Below the pieces are notes generated by a model. It saw only the letters and a list, made by a program, of their open reading frames with translations, had not been told where the DNA came from and ran no database searches. This document shows, in pieces, positions 27,643 to 36,989 of a DNA stretch of 64,000 nt. The DNA lies in the NCBI GenBank assembly GCA_039889035.1, contig JBDQQY010000036.1, forward strand, positions 38,265-102,264, written 5' to 3'. Made by a program: the position numbers and the translations under genes. Positions within the stretch are counted from its first letter, which is position 1. Each line of letters opens with the position of its first letter. This stretch comes from Plantactinospora sp039889035 (GTDB lineage Bacteria; Actinomycetota; Actinomycetes; Mycobacteriales; Micromonosporaceae).

Positions 27643-28107
27643 GCGGCTGGAGCGGGCCAGAGCCAGCCCACCGAGGACCACGGCGATCGTGCCCAGCACC
27701 AGGGCCAGGTAGCCACCGGCGATCCCGTTGCCGGTGCCGAGACCACCGTCGGCGGTGACCACCACCAGCGCGCCGTTGACCACGGCGATCAGCCCCGCCG
27801 TCAGGGCCAGGATGGCGCCTCTTTTCCCGTTGCCGTTGCCGATCCGACCGGCGGATCGGGCCAAAGCCAGCCCGCCGATGACCACGCTGGTCAGCGCCAG
27901 TAGCGCGGCCGCAGTGGCCCAGCCTCGGTCGGCGGTCCAGCCGTACACCGTGACGTCGCCCGACTGGGCCTCGACCTGTTTGTTTGCCGGCCCGACAAGC
28001 CCGAAAGTCCCGAGCAGGGTGGCGCCGGCGATAGCAAGCACAAGCAGGCTGGCTCCGGCGATGAGAAGCCTCAGTCGGACTGACGTCCGGGCTCCTGATG
28101 AACTCAT
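27634..28107 (-). CDS. Small four-helix membrane protein (DUF6223-like)
   Basis: 157 residues from ATG 28107, with GGAGAGGG upstream. Four hydrophobic segments are visible (about 13-37, 60-85, 93-115 and 125-150). The 'VVIGGLALARSAGRIG' and 'VVLGGLALARS' segments show an internal duplication. The pattern resembles the DUF6223 family of uncharacterised actinobacterial membrane proteins; that assignment is from memory and moderate. It is divergent from the two-component system starting at 28338 and could be regulated by it. Confidence 0.7.
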   Translation of the reverse strand: MSSSGARTSVRLRLLIAGASLLVLAIAGATLLGTFGLVGPANKQVEAQSGDVTVYGWTADRGWATAAALLALTSVVIGGLALARSAGRIGNGNGKRGAILALTAGLIAVVNGALVVVTADGGLGTGNGIAGGYLALVLGTIAVVLGGLALARSSRTG

Positions 28108-28337
28108 ATCCCTCTCCAGCTTCGTGCGTTTCACTTCGGAAGTGTGGATGTCGCCTGATCCTGTCCGCTCGACCCACCACCTGTCGTCCTGCTGACGCGG
28201 GCACTTCGCGCTGCCGCAGGCGGTGTATCCGGCTGCCACAGCCGCCGCAGAAGCCGGGAAGGTACCGCGTGCGCGATAGGCGGCCGATCATCCGCGCGCA
28301 CGAGTCGCCCGGGCGGACGACCGGTTAGGGTGCGCGC

Positions 28338-29453
28338 ATGAGCAGGAGACGGATCGGGGTCAGAGACGGGGCAATCGCCGCCGGCGTGGCGACGATCCTG
28401 CTGGTCACCGGGTTATCTGGGCAGACATCCGCCACCCAACTCGACCTGCTCGGCTACGCGCTGCTGACGGCCAGCGGCCTGGCGCTGGCCGCGCGCCGCC
28501 GTGCTCCGATTCCCGTCCTCGCCGTCACCGGGCTGTCCGCGGTGGGTTACCAGGCGGCCGGTTTCGACGTGCCCGCCGTCGCGTACCTGTTCGCGGTGTA
28601 CGCCGCCGTGCGGGCGGGGCACCGCACCATCACGGTGGCGGCGAGCGTGATCATGCTGGCCGCTCTCCCCCTCGCGGCCATGGCCTCGGGCCTGCACGAC
28701 ACCGGCGAGGCGTTCACCCAGGCCCGAGGCGCCCTCGAACTGGCCTGGCTGATCGCCGCCGGTGCGGCGGGTGAAGCGCTGCGACAGGCCGAACGCCGGG
28801 CGGATGCGGCCGAGCGCACTCGGGAGGAGACCGCGCGGCGCCGCGCCAACGAAGAGCGGCTGCACATCGCACGGGAACTGCACGATTCGCTCACCCACCA
28901 GATCTCCGTCATCAAGGTGCAGGCCGAAGTCGCCGTCCACCTGGCCCACAAGCGAGGTGAACAGGTACCGAAGGCCCTGCTGGCAATCCGGGAGGCCGGT
29001 CGCGAGGCGACCCGGGAACTACGAGCGACCCTGGAGGCGCTGCGCGACGACGACAACAACCCGCCCCATGGGCTCGCCCACGTCCCGGAACTGGTCCAAC
29101 GGGCCCGGACAACCGGCCTCGACGCGACGCTGACGATCGAGGGACACCGAAACGACGTACCAGTCGCGGTCGACCGCACCGCCTACCGGATCGTTCAGGA
29201 GTCGCTCACCAACATCACCCGTCACGCCGCCGCCGCAACGGCGTCGGTCCGGATCGACTACCGTCCCGACGCCCTGGTCATACAGGTCGATGACGACGGC
29301 AAGGCCACGCCGGACACCGCGCCGGTGCCCGGCGTCGGGCTGCTCGGGATGCGCGAACGAGTCACCGCCCTCGGAGGTCACCTCCGCGCGGAACCACGCA
29401 GCGATGGCGGCTTCGCCGTCCAAGCCGAACTCCCCGTGGATCAAACGTCATGA
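28338..29453 (+). CDS. Sensor histidine kinase, NarL/DesK type
   Basis: 371 residues: about five membrane helices in residues 10-150, then a HisKA_3 dimerisation domain with the phospho-acceptor His in 'ARELHDSLTHQISVIKVQ' (about residue 182) and an HATPase_c domain with the N box 'AYRIVQESLTNITRHA' and G box 'VPGVGLLGMRERVTALGG'. The stop overlaps the start of the response-regulator gene (ATGA, 29450-29453). The membrane part has no large outside loop, suggesting it senses membrane or small lipophilic signals, as DesK/LiaS-like kinases do. Confidence 0.93.
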   Translation: MSRRRIGVRDGAIAAGVATILLVTGLSGQTSATQLDLLGYALLTASGLALAARRRAPIPVLAVTGLSAVGYQAAGFDVPAVAYLFAVYAAVRAGHRTITVAASVIMLAALPLAAMASGLHDTGEAFTQARGALELAWLIAAGAAGEALRQAERRADAAERTREETARRRANEERLHIARELHDSLTHQISVIKVQAEVAVHLAHKRGEQVPKALLAIREAGREATRELRATLEALRDDDNNPPHGLAHVPELVQRARTTGLDATLTIEGHRNDVPVAVDRTAYRIVQESLTNITRHAAAATASVRIDYRPDALVIQVDDDGKATPDTAPVPGVGLLGMRERVTALGGHLRAEPRSDGGFAVQAELPVDQTS

Positions 29454-30112
29454 TCCGGGTCCTGCTGGTCGACGACCAGCCACTCATCCGCAGCGGATTT
29501 CGCGCGCTCCTCGACATCGAGGACGACATCGAGGTGGTGGCCGAAGCCGCCGACGGCAGCGAGGGCCTGGCGCTGGCCAAGGAACACCTGCCCGACATCG
29601 CGCTCATCGACATCCAGATGCCCATCATCGATGGCATCGAGGCAACCCGGCGCATCGCCGCAGACCCGACCCTAGCCGGGGTGCACGTCGTCATCCTCAC
29701 CAACTACGGCTTGGACGAGTACGTCTTCAACGCGCTGCGCGCCGGCGCCGCCGGATTCCTCGTCAAAGACATCCAGCCGGAAGACCTCCTCCATGCCGTA
29801 CGCGTCGCCGCACGCGGCGACGCCCTGCTCGCACCGTCGATCACCCGCAAGCTGATCAACCGCTACGTCACCCAGCCGTTCCACACCAGCACCGACACGA
29901 GTCTGAAAGAACTGACCAACCGCGAACGCGAGGCCGTCGCCCTGGTGGCACAGGGCCTGTCCAACGACCAGATCGCCAACCGCATGGTGATCAGCCCGGT
30001 AACCGCGAAAACCCACATCAACCGAGCCATGACCAAGCTCCACGCCCGCGACCGCGCACAACTCGTAGTCCTCGCCTACGAATCCGGCCTGGTAGCCCCG
30101 CCCAACTCCTGA
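29450..30112 (+). CDS. LuxR/NarL-family response regulator
   Basis: 220 residues. The receiver domain (1-120) has the acidic pair near residue 8 ('VDDQP'), the phospho-acceptor Asp54 in 'ALIDIQMP' and the conserved Lys in 'VKDIQPEDL'. The C-terminal LuxR helix-turn-helix (about 150-215) reads 'LTNREREAVALVAQGLSNDQIANRMVISPVTAKTHINRAMTKL'. It is the partner of the overlapping upstream histidine kinase. Confidence 0.95.
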   Translation: MIRVLLVDDQPLIRSGFRALLDIEDDIEVVAEAADGSEGLALAKEHLPDIALIDIQMPIIDGIEATRRIAADPTLAGVHVVILTNYGLDEYVFNALRAGAAGFLVKDIQPEDLLHAVRVAARGDALLAPSITRKLINRYVTQPFHTSTDTSLKELTNREREAVALVAQGLSNDQIANRMVISPVTAKTHINRAMTKLHARDRAQLVVLAYESGLVAPPNS

Positions 30113-30206
30113 CACCCACGGTCCGGACGCAGGCCCGGCCAGCCCGTCGATGACCCTCTTACAGGTGACCTGACCGGTTGGGCTTACTAGCGGTAGTTTG
30201 TCGGCT

Positions 30207-31150
30207 TTATGGTGGCAGATATAGATTCAGGGCGTGGCCTTGCGCTACGGCGTTGAGCAGTTGCTGGAGTTCGTCGGGTGGTGGCTTGTTGGTCGAGGCT
30301 GTCCAGCAGCGGTGCAGCAGGAGCCACGGGGTGAGCCGGGCACGGACCGCGCGTAGCGCTTTGGGCCAGCTGGGCTGTTCAGTCGGCGGCCCGGCTTCGG
30401 TGCCCCCTCTCTCCGGAGTTGTCGCGGGGCGGCTCCGGAGCGGGGGCAAGGGTGTCGTTTGTGGATGGTCGGTCGAACCAGGTGTTCCAGCAAAACGAGA
30501 ATGCGCAGTTCACCAGTGTTTGGTGACGGCGGATCGCGGTGGCGGAGCGGACTTGGAAGTCGGCCCAACCGAGTTCGTCCTTGACCTGTTTATGGCTTTG
30601 CTCGATCCAGTGCCGGATCCCGTAGATGCGCACGACTTCGGTCAGGTCCGTCGGCTCGTGGGCCGCATCAGGAGTGTCGTGCGGGCCGCCGGGCCGGGGC
30701 AGGTTGGTGGCCAGGTACCAGGTGGCCTTGTCCGGCAAGGTTTCCGGGTCGGTGGTAGCGACCACGAGGCGGGTGTGCCCGTCGGGTCCCCACCAGCCCA
30801 ACTGGGCGTCGGTGGCCCGCCAGGTCTCGGTGCGCCCGTCGCGGAACCGGCGCTCGACCGGGTGCCAGCCGCCGGGATCGCCGGGACCATTCCATGGCAC
30901 GGCGTGGGCGGTGTCCTTCGGGGTGTATGCCTCGGCACCGTACTGCCAAGTGCCGCGGGCGGGCTTGAGGGCCATGACGAAGCCGCAGCCGCTGTTACGC
31001 AGTTCGGCGCGTAGGTCGTCGTGATCGCCGTAGAAGCAGTCCGCCACCACCGCCCGGCACACCATACCGGCGGCGCGGGCCTTGGCGACCAGGTCGGCGG
31101 CGATCTGCAGCTTGGTCCGATGAGGGCATGGGCCGTGTACGACGACCGCC
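30207..31150 (-). pseudogene. IS701-type transposase C-terminal part, frameshifted
   Basis: The stretch beginning 'AARAAGMVCRAVVADCFYGD' (second catalytic Asp) runs through 'YGIRHWIEQSHKQVKDELGW', which has the terminal catalytic Glu. A frame change near 30410 then leads into 'SWPKALRAVRARLTPWLLLH' and the C-terminus at 30207. The N-terminal third is absent; the element ends inside or against the 3' end of the SnoaL-like gene at about 31165. It is a different relic from that at 26.3 kb. Confidence 0.8.
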
Positions 31151-31164
31151 CGCGGAGCTTTGAG

Positions 31165-31521
31165 CTACGAGACGACGTTGGGCTGGTCTATCACCCACAA
31201 CCAAGTGCCATCTGCCTGGCGGCGGGCCACCTCGACGGTCACCACTCCGTTGGCTAAACGTGATGACGTGAGGGCCAAGTCTCCGCTGAGCAGAGTCGGT
31301 TGCTGGGTGCCCGGCGGGAACTGGGGCCTGTCGGCCACCAGGCGCTCGTAAGCCCTGCGGATCTCGTCGGAACCGGTCGCGATGTGACCGTCGGGCAGCG
31401 CCAGCACCGCGTGGGGTTCGTAGAGTGCAGTCAAGCCGTCGACGTTACCGGCGTTGAGCCGCTCGACGATGAGACGGCTCAGGTCCTCGGGGTGCTTCGC
31501 GTGCTCGGCGTCGGCATGCAT
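31165..31521 (-). CDS. SnoaL/NTF2-like protein
   Basis: 118 residues with the cone-shaped NTF2 fold pattern: 'HPEDLSRLIVERLNAGNVDG', 'ALYEPHAVLALPDG', 'GSDEIRRAYERLVAD' and the final strand 'DGTWLWVIDQPNV'. Proteins like this often serve as steroid-isomerase-like or polyketide-tailoring folds, or simply as 'DUF4440-like' stress proteins; function is unknown. The C-terminus runs to the edge of the IS701 relic, so the last one or two residues may be altered. Confidence 0.75.
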   Translation of the reverse strand: MHADAEHAKHPEDLSRLIVERLNAGNVDGLTALYEPHAVLALPDGHIATGSDEIRRAYERLVADRPQFPPGTQQPTLLSGDLALTSSRLANGVVTVEVARRQADGTWLWVIDQPNVVS

Positions 31522-31834
31522 AGGTGCGAACTTGCCACTCCGGTACGACAGTTTTCGACCATGCGGACGTCAGCCGTCGGGCGGGCGCAACCATGATCAG
31601 GCTCACGCACATGTCGCGGTCCGGGCGTCACCGTTTGTCACAGGCGCGGCGGTGCTCGACGAGCGGTCATGCCGAGTCGAGTGAATTCGATCAAGTCACC
31701 GGAACAGCCCGGCGAGAGGGTTACATAGCCCGCTCCTTCGAGGTACGCTCTTACGTCGCGCAATTACCGGAAGCCACTAGAAACTGCGACTGGTCCTGCA
31801 TCGCCGCTGCCACTCGGGATCAAGGAGGAAACCT
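31522..31834. other. Gap of 313 bases before the AT-rich gene
   Basis: No gene is seen. G+C falls towards the right end, where a strong AAGGAGG ribosome binding site (31822-31828) precedes the GTG start of the next gene. Confidence 0.4.
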
Positions 31835-32956
31835 GTGGAAGGTGTAGCGGAGTGGACCTACCTGTTGTGGCAGGAGCAGAAATTCAAGCTTACGATACTT
31901 CAATCTACTGCGAATGAGTTCGAGAAGATATTCACGAAGATTATGCGGGCCGCAAACGGCGACAGTTTCCACGTTTCACGTGCAGGCGGACCGAAGGGTG
32001 ACTTGAAGTGCGACGGCTGGGATTCTGCGACCAAAACCCTTTACTCGGTGTATGCACCGTCTTCGGCAAAGACCAAGAGGGAGGTACGCACGAAGATCGC
32101 AGGCGATCTCCGTGGCGCCAGGAAGAGGTGGCCAGAGATGAGGCGGTGGAGATTCGTTCATAATGACTTCTTCGGCCTCTCGGCGGAAGTGACTCGCGAG
32201 CTGGAAAATCTAAGGTCTGATCCCTCCAACGCGAACCTGGAAGTACTTTCCGATTGGGACCCGGAAGACCTATGGCGCATTGTCCGCAACCTATCCTATG
32301 TGGACCGACTTGAGCTGCTCGGAGGCCCTCCGGTCGAGATAGTTGTCGACAAGCCGCAATGGGAAGGGCTTTCGTTGCGTTACCATGACGGGGCGAACCC
32401 CGCTGGGATTCGCGCTGCAATGGCATCACTTTCGCAATTGTGCAACAACTTCCGGCACGATTCCGTTCTCGACCCAATCTGCGCCTCGGCCATGGCTAGA
32501 GCGATCACTTCATGGTGGTTGGAAGACAAAGATGCCGTACGGGGCGAGAGTCTTCTTCTCGAGTATCTAGAATTCCTGGTGGATCGCTGCGATTCTTTGC
32601 CCTGTGAATCTCAGATCACTTCGCTGGCGTTCCTCATGCGAACCATTGAGATCTGTGCTCGCAAAATCAAAGTGACACCTGAAGTTTTGGCGGATTCGCA
32701 GGTTCGCGCGGATGCTGACCTACCAGAGGACTTGAAGGTCATAATCCAGATAGCCCGCGAAGAGATGACGGGAGGGTCGCAGGGATTTTGGGTAGAAGAT
32801 TCATTAATCCGAAGGAAATTCGTCTCCGCATGTGGCAGGGCCATAATCCACTTAATCGGCATGACGTCCACGGGAACGCAGTATCCGGCGATCTTTCTAA
32901 TACAGGACCTCATTATTTCCATGCAACGAGTCGATGTCAAGGGTGGTCGACTTTGA
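31835..32956 (+). CDS. Low-G+C protein with nuclease-like N-terminal domain (possible defence effector, ABC-3C-like)
   Basis: 373 residues from GTG 31835 with AAGGAGG 6 bases upstream. Composition is unlike the surroundings (31861-31920 is 26/60 G+C, and codon third positions are mixed), indicating recent transfer. The N-terminal half shows 'ANEFEKIFTKIM', 'GGPKGDLKCDGW' and 'LYSVYAPSSAKTK', a pattern resembling restriction-endonuclease-like domains found in effectors of three-component (ABC-3C) conflict systems, followed by 'WRFVHNDFFGLSAEVTRELE'. The C-terminal half is helical and unrecognised. No ATPase partner is adjacent, only decayed transposases. Function is inferred and uncertain. Confidence 0.6.
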   Translation: MEGVAEWTYLLWQEQKFKLTILQSTANEFEKIFTKIMRAANGDSFHVSRAGGPKGDLKCDGWDSATKTLYSVYAPSSAKTKREVRTKIAGDLRGARKRWPEMRRWRFVHNDFFGLSAEVTRELENLRSDPSNANLEVLSDWDPEDLWRIVRNLSYVDRLELLGGPPVEIVVDKPQWEGLSLRYHDGANPAGIRAAMASLSQLCNNFRHDSVLDPICASAMARAITSWWLEDKDAVRGESLLLEYLEFLVDRCDSLPCESQITSLAFLMRTIEICARKIKVTPEVLADSQVRADADLPEDLKVIIQIAREEMTGGSQGFWVEDSLIRRKFVSACGRAIIHLIGMTSTGTQYPAIFLIQDLIISMQRVDVKGGRL

Positions 32957-32983
32957 ATAAACTCTCATGCCGCGATTCGCTCG

Positions 32984-33283
32984 CTACGAGCGTTGCGCAT
33001 TGGTCGACCACCGTCCGGCCGGACGTGCCGTGCTGCGTGTGCTTTGCGCCGATTGGGACGCACCCATGTCTAAAGTGACCCTACGTGCCTTCCGGTTGTT
33101 CCAACCTGCAGTATCGCAATCGGCATCCCGAGGCACAGCCCGGCGGCGCGGATAGCCGGCAAGCTCGTGCAGGAGCACCCGGACCAGCCCAGGGTCGTCG
33201 AATGCCGGGCCGACGCGGTAGCCGGCCTCCCGGGCCCCGGCGAGCGGATACGCCACCAGCACGGTCACCCTGGCCAGCAGCAC
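32984..33283 (-). pseudogene. Possible gene fragment next to an IS630 relic
   Basis: A 99-residue minus-strand reading ('LLARVTVLVAYPLAGAREAG' and 'DPGLVRVLLHELAGYPRRRA') has actinobacterial codon bias but no recognisable family or ribosome binding site. Its upstream side is replaced by IS630-type sequence. It may be a remnant; real coding is doubtful. Confidence 0.3.
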
Positions 33284-33289
33284 CCCGGG

Positions 33290-33375
33290 CGGAACCGTCG
33301 CCGCCCGTTCATCTGGCCCAAGACCGCCGAGAAGATCCTCGAATCACTCCGCCCGATCAGCGACTACTTGTTTCC
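33290..33375 (+). pseudogene. IS630-type transposase C-terminal scrap
   Basis: About 28 codons read 'RRPFIWPKTAEKILESL', matching the 'RPFVWTKTADEIL' end of IS630-family transposases. Nothing else of the element remains. Confidence 0.6.
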
Positions 33376-33508
33376 CTTACGCAGAAACGGCGTCACTCCC
33401 GCGAGAACCGCACCGGTCGTACGCTGCGTGAAAGGCCCCCGGCACCCGGCTGATGCCGTAGCCGGCACCACAAGACTCGGGTCGGGTAGGTCCGGCTCCG
33501 GGCCGCCG

Positions 33509-34234
33509 TCAGGCGGTGGCCGCGACGGCGCCGGTGACCGGCGAGGGTGGATGTGGCGAGCGTGTGCGCATGTGGCCGCGCTCGATGGCTATCCGGGTCA
33601 GCTCGGCCTTGTTGCCCGCGTTGAGCTTGGCCCGCAGCCGTTTGACGTACGTGTTCACGGTCGCTTCGGTCACCCCGAGCCGGCGCGCGGCTTGGGCGTG
33701 GGTCAGGCCCTGAGCGACCGCACGCAGGGTCTGCGTCTCCCGTGGGGTGAGCACCACGTCTGGACCGGACCCGCCGTCGTCCAGTTGGTCGCGCAGATCC
33801 GTCACGTACTCGTGTCCGATATGGATGCCGCCCATCGCGATTACGCGCAGCACCCAGCGCAGGTCGGCTGCCCCGATGCTGGTACTCACGATGCCGCGCA
33901 CCCGTCCCCTGAGCACCTCCCGCAGGTTGATCCGGGAGTCCTTGGGCACCACCAACAGCAGCGGACGGCGCTGCGCAGGCAGCGGCTCGGCCCGCAGACG
34001 GTCCTCGGGGTCGACCAACACAACGACGTCAAGGGGAAGGCGCTGGTCCAGGTGGCCGACGGAAGCAGCCGTTTCGACCACGTGCACCGAGGGCTGGTCG
34101 GCGAGCAACTGGCACACGCCTGCCCGGGTCAGCGGTGCGGCGGCGACGACCGCCACGTCGATCGGTCGACCGTTGTGCTCGTGCTCTGGGCGTGCAATCG
34201 CAGGACATATGTCCGAGGAGCGACGTAGAGCCAT
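33509..34234 (-). CDS. LuxR-type regulator with degenerate receiver domain
   Basis: 241 residues. The N-terminal domain (about 20-140) resembles a receiver ('DVAVVAAAPLTRAGVCQLLAD'), but the acidic pocket and phospho-Asp are not conserved ('VVLVDPED'), so it is probably phosphorylation-independent. The C-terminal LuxR domain (about 155-220) reads 'LTPRETQTLRAVAQGLTHAQAARRLGVTEATVNTYVKRLRAKL'. It is divergent from the secreted peptidase gene 280 bases away and may control it. No partner kinase is adjacent. Confidence 0.85.
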   Translation of the reverse strand: MALRRSSDICPAIARPEHEHNGRPIDVAVVAAAPLTRAGVCQLLADQPSVHVVETAASVGHLDQRLPLDVVVLVDPEDRLRAEPLPAQRRPLLLVVPKDSRINLREVLRGRVRGIVSTSIGAADLRWVLRVIAMGGIHIGHEYVTDLRDQLDDGGSGPDVVLTPRETQTLRAVAQGLTHAQAARRLGVTEATVNTYVKRLRAKLNAGNKAELTRIAIERGHMRTRSPHPPSPVTGAVAATA

Positions 34235-34514
34235 GCGTCAAATCGTACGTCGCTGGAACCGGTCGCCGTCTGTCATCGTCACCACCTCCGCCGGCACCCG
34301 ACAAAGCCACGGTGCCGACCGCGACAAGTCCCCGAAAGGGGACGGCGAGCGGCGCGGCGATCGTCCCGGGATGGCGTCCTTCATCTGGGATCTGCTGGTG
34401 TGCGCGACGCGCACCTAACGTTGTGTGCACCGGCCAACTCCATGCCCGATGATGACCGTCTGCTATGGATGTTGGCGGCTTTCCCAGAAGTAACAAGAGC
34501 TTGGGAGAACTGTC

Positions 34515-36008
34515 ATGCGCTGGAAACAATCCCGAACACTCTCTGCGGGCGGCGCGGTGGCGATGCTCGCCTCGCTGATCGTCGCGGCGGCCCCGGCACA
34601 GGCATCGGGCGCGCCGGTGCCGCAGTCCATCAGCTGGGCGCCGTGCGCGGAGGACGCAGGCGCGCAGTGCGGCACGTTTCGGGTGCCGGTGGATTGGGCG
34701 CACCCGGACGGGCCGACGATCGATCTGGTGGTCGCCCGCCGGGTAGCCACCGACCCGTCCGCGCGGATCGGGACGCTCATCTTCGGCCCGGGCGGCCCTG
34801 GTGGCCCTGGTCGTACTCTCGCGATCAACGGAGGTAGCGATTTCACTGAGGATGTGCGGCGACGCTTCGACATCCTCAGCTTCGACCCGCGCGGCTGGGG
34901 ACAGAGCAGCCCGATCGCTTGTTCGCTGGACCGGGCCAACCGTCTCGGCTCGCTCGTCGAGGCGATAGGCAGCCAGGCCGACTTCGACCACGTGGTGGCG
35001 CAGAGCCGTGCCCTCGCCGATGACTGCCGCGCGCGGAGCGGTCCCGTCTTCGACCATATGGACACCCGGCAGACGGTTTACGACATCGACGCTCTCCGGG
35101 CCACGGTCGGCGATCCGCAGCTGACGTTCTACGGCGGGTCGTACGGCACGATGATGGCCCACCAGTACGCCGAGATCTTCCCGGACAGGGTGCGGGCGAT
35201 CGTGGCCGACAGCAACCTGGACCACAGCCTGGACGGCCGCAGCTACGCCGTTACCGCGGCGGCAGCCGAGCAGGACGCGTTCAACGAGTTCGTCGCCGGC
35301 TGCGGCAGCAACCCGAGCTGCCCTCTGTACGGCCGGGACATCCGCCAGTTCTGGACCCGGCTGCTCGACCGCGCCGCCCGTGGCGAGCTGCTGGATGCCG
35401 ACGATCCGGACGCGCAGATCAAGCCCACCAACCTGATCGGCTATGTGGTCGGTGAGCTGTACCACGATCCGGGGGTGTGGCCGCAAATCGCGGCCGAGTT
35501 GGTGAGCCTGGACGAGGGCCGCCCGTCAGGGCGCTCGGTCGGCTATGCGCCCAGCGTGCCAGGACAGCCAGACGTCACCTTCCCGTTTGTCCAACTGCCC
35601 GTGTGGTGCCAGGACTGGACCACTCCCGCGTCGACCTACGCGGAGTGGACCAGCCTCATGGCCGCGATCCGGGCCGCGGCACCCGACCTGGTCCGGCCTC
35701 CGGCGCACTCCGTCTGCCTCGGCTGGCCGACCGCGCCGACCAATCCACCGCACAAGCTGGTCGCCCGGAACACCGCCAAGGTGCTGCTGGTCAACAGCCT
35801 GCACGACCCGTCGACCGGGTACCAGTGGGCGCAGGGCATGGCAGCGCAGTACGGTAACCGGGCCGTCCTGCTGACCTACGAGGGTTGGGGACACATCACG
35901 CATGGCCGGTCCCCTTGTATCGACTCCGCCATCCACGAGTACTTGATCTCAGGACAGCCGCCGGCGCCGGGTACGAGGTGCCCCGCGATCGCACCGTCGG
36001 GCAGTTGA
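34515..36008 (+). CDS. Secreted alpha/beta-hydrolase, TAP-like tripeptidyl aminopeptidase
   Basis: 497 residues with an N-terminal secretion signal (about 1-32, cleavage after AQA), an alpha/beta-hydrolase core with the oxyanion-side 'GPGGPGGPG', the nucleophile elbow G-G-S-Y-G (S209), and a C-terminal TAP-like segment that supplies Asp431 ('NSLHDPSTGY') and His460 ('EGWGHITHG'). Streptomycete relatives (SlpD/SlpE/TAP) remove tripeptides from protein N-termini or are esterase-like. A strong hairpin follows the gene. Confidence 0.9.
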   Translation: MRWKQSRTLSAGGAVAMLASLIVAAAPAQASGAPVPQSISWAPCAEDAGAQCGTFRVPVDWAHPDGPTIDLVVARRVATDPSARIGTLIFGPGGPGGPGRTLAINGGSDFTEDVRRRFDILSFDPRGWGQSSPIACSLDRANRLGSLVEAIGSQADFDHVVAQSRALADDCRARSGPVFDHMDTRQTVYDIDALRATVGDPQLTFYGGSYGTMMAHQYAEIFPDRVRAIVADSNLDHSLDGRSYAVTAAAAEQDAFNEFVAGCGSNPSCPLYGRDIRQFWTRLLDRAARGELLDADDPDAQIKPTNLIGYVVGELYHDPGVWPQIAAELVSLDEGRPSGRSVGYAPSVPGQPDVTFPFVQLPVWCQDWTTPASTYAEWTSLMAAIRAAAPDLVRPPAHSVCLGWPTAPTNPPHKLVARNTAKVLLVNSLHDPSTGYQWAQGMAAQYGNRAVLLTYEGWGHITHGRSPCIDSAIHEYLISGQPPAPGTRCPAIAPSGS

Positions 36009-36020
36009 TTGGACGCGGTT

Positions 36021-36053
36021 CGGGCCGTCCGGGACTTCGCCCCGGACGGCCCG
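36021..36053 (+). terminator. Perfect hairpin after the peptidase gene
   Basis: A 13-bp perfect inverted repeat (36021-36033 with 36041-36053, 7-base loop) begins 12 bases after the TGA stop. It is GC-rich and lacks a U-tract, as expected for an actinobacterial terminator. Confidence 0.75.
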
Positions 36054-36561
36054 GATCGCCACCTCGACCCGCAGGGTTGCGGCCTTCCACGCCCGAGAAG
36101 GGCGGCGAATCAGGGGAGCATCAACAGCTCCAGCAAAGCGGGGGAACTTACGGTGGGTATCCGCCGACGAGCAGGGTCGTGGCGTCGTCGGCCAGCAGCC
36201 CATGGATCTCGCGCCCGGAGAGACCGTGGTGGCTACGCCCGACGTACCGGCACCAGGTGGAAGTGCGGCGGCCACACCCATGTCCAGGAATACACCGCGG
36301 CATCCTCGCAGGCCAAATGAGAGCCACACGACCAGCGTGGGCAGCCGATGTGAGAGCGACAGCCCGGGCGCCTGGACCAAAGCCTCGCCGGGCCACAGTC
36401 CTACCGCAATGAAACAAGCAGCCGATGAGAGGGCGTTGTCGTACCGATGTGAGTTCGCCGAGAAGTGGCCGTGGGCGCCGGCCTGGTCGCGCAAGTCTTG
36501 CCTGGCGACCGTACTTCTCGGCGATGTGCGGACCTGCTGGCAGACGCTGATTGTCAGCGGG
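36054..36561. other. Gap of about 500 bases with a 68-base inverted-repeat-bounded segment
   Basis: No gene is recognisable. A perfect 11-bp inverted repeat (CGCCGAGAAGT at 36456-36466, ACTTCTCGGCG at 36513-36523) bounds 46 bases of sequence 39 bases downstream of the stop of the minus-strand 131-residue gene. It could be a large-loop terminator for that operon or a miniature mobile element. Confidence 0.5.
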
Positions 36562-36957
36562 CTACAGGTTGTTGATTCGGGCCAGCAGCTCTGCCTCGGT
36601 CAGGTTTTCCAGGACCGCGTCCTGCTTGCGGCCCAGGACTGCCAGCAGCTTTTCCTTCTCCAGTTTCTTGGCTGCCGCTGCCTTCGCCGACTGGTCCTCC
36701 GCGAGACGGATGGCGATGACGTGCTTGACGACCTCCAACTTGGTCTCCAAGGTTGCCTTGGCCGGATTGGTCTCGGTGGCCACGAACGACTCGGTGTCGA
36801 TGGCCTTGAGTTCGGCGTTGACCGCCTTGGCCACGTCATCGAGGCTGAAGCCGGACTTGGCGGTCAGCGGAAGCTCCCACAGCTGTTCCGTGGTCAGCAG
36901 TCCCTTGGCCGACGGGTAGCGGAATTTCTCCCGCGTGGCCTTTTCAAAAATGGTCAC
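36562..36957 (-). CDS. Uncharacterised 131-residue protein, second gene of a phage-like pair
   Basis: 131 residues from GTG 36957, preceded by GAGAGAGG. The sequence 'FEKATREKFRYPSAKGLLTT' and 'EQLWELPLTAKSGFSLDDVA' resembles a family of small hypothetical proteins seen in phages and bacterial islands. The C-terminal half is an alpha-helical, charged, probably coiled-coil segment ('SAKAAAAKKLEKEKLLAVLG') ending 'LENLTEAELLARINNL'. It starts 33 bases after the 669-residue gene stops and must be co-transcribed with it. Family recollection is from memory; function unknown. Confidence 0.75.
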   Translation of the reverse strand: MTIFEKATREKFRYPSAKGLLTTEQLWELPLTAKSGFSLDDVAKAVNAELKAIDTESFVATETNPAKATLETKLEVVKHVIAIRLAEDQSAKAAAAKKLEKEKLLAVLGRKQDAVLENLTEAELLARINNL

Positions 36958-36989
36958 GATGGCCTCTCTCGGATTTTCTGGGTAGGGAA

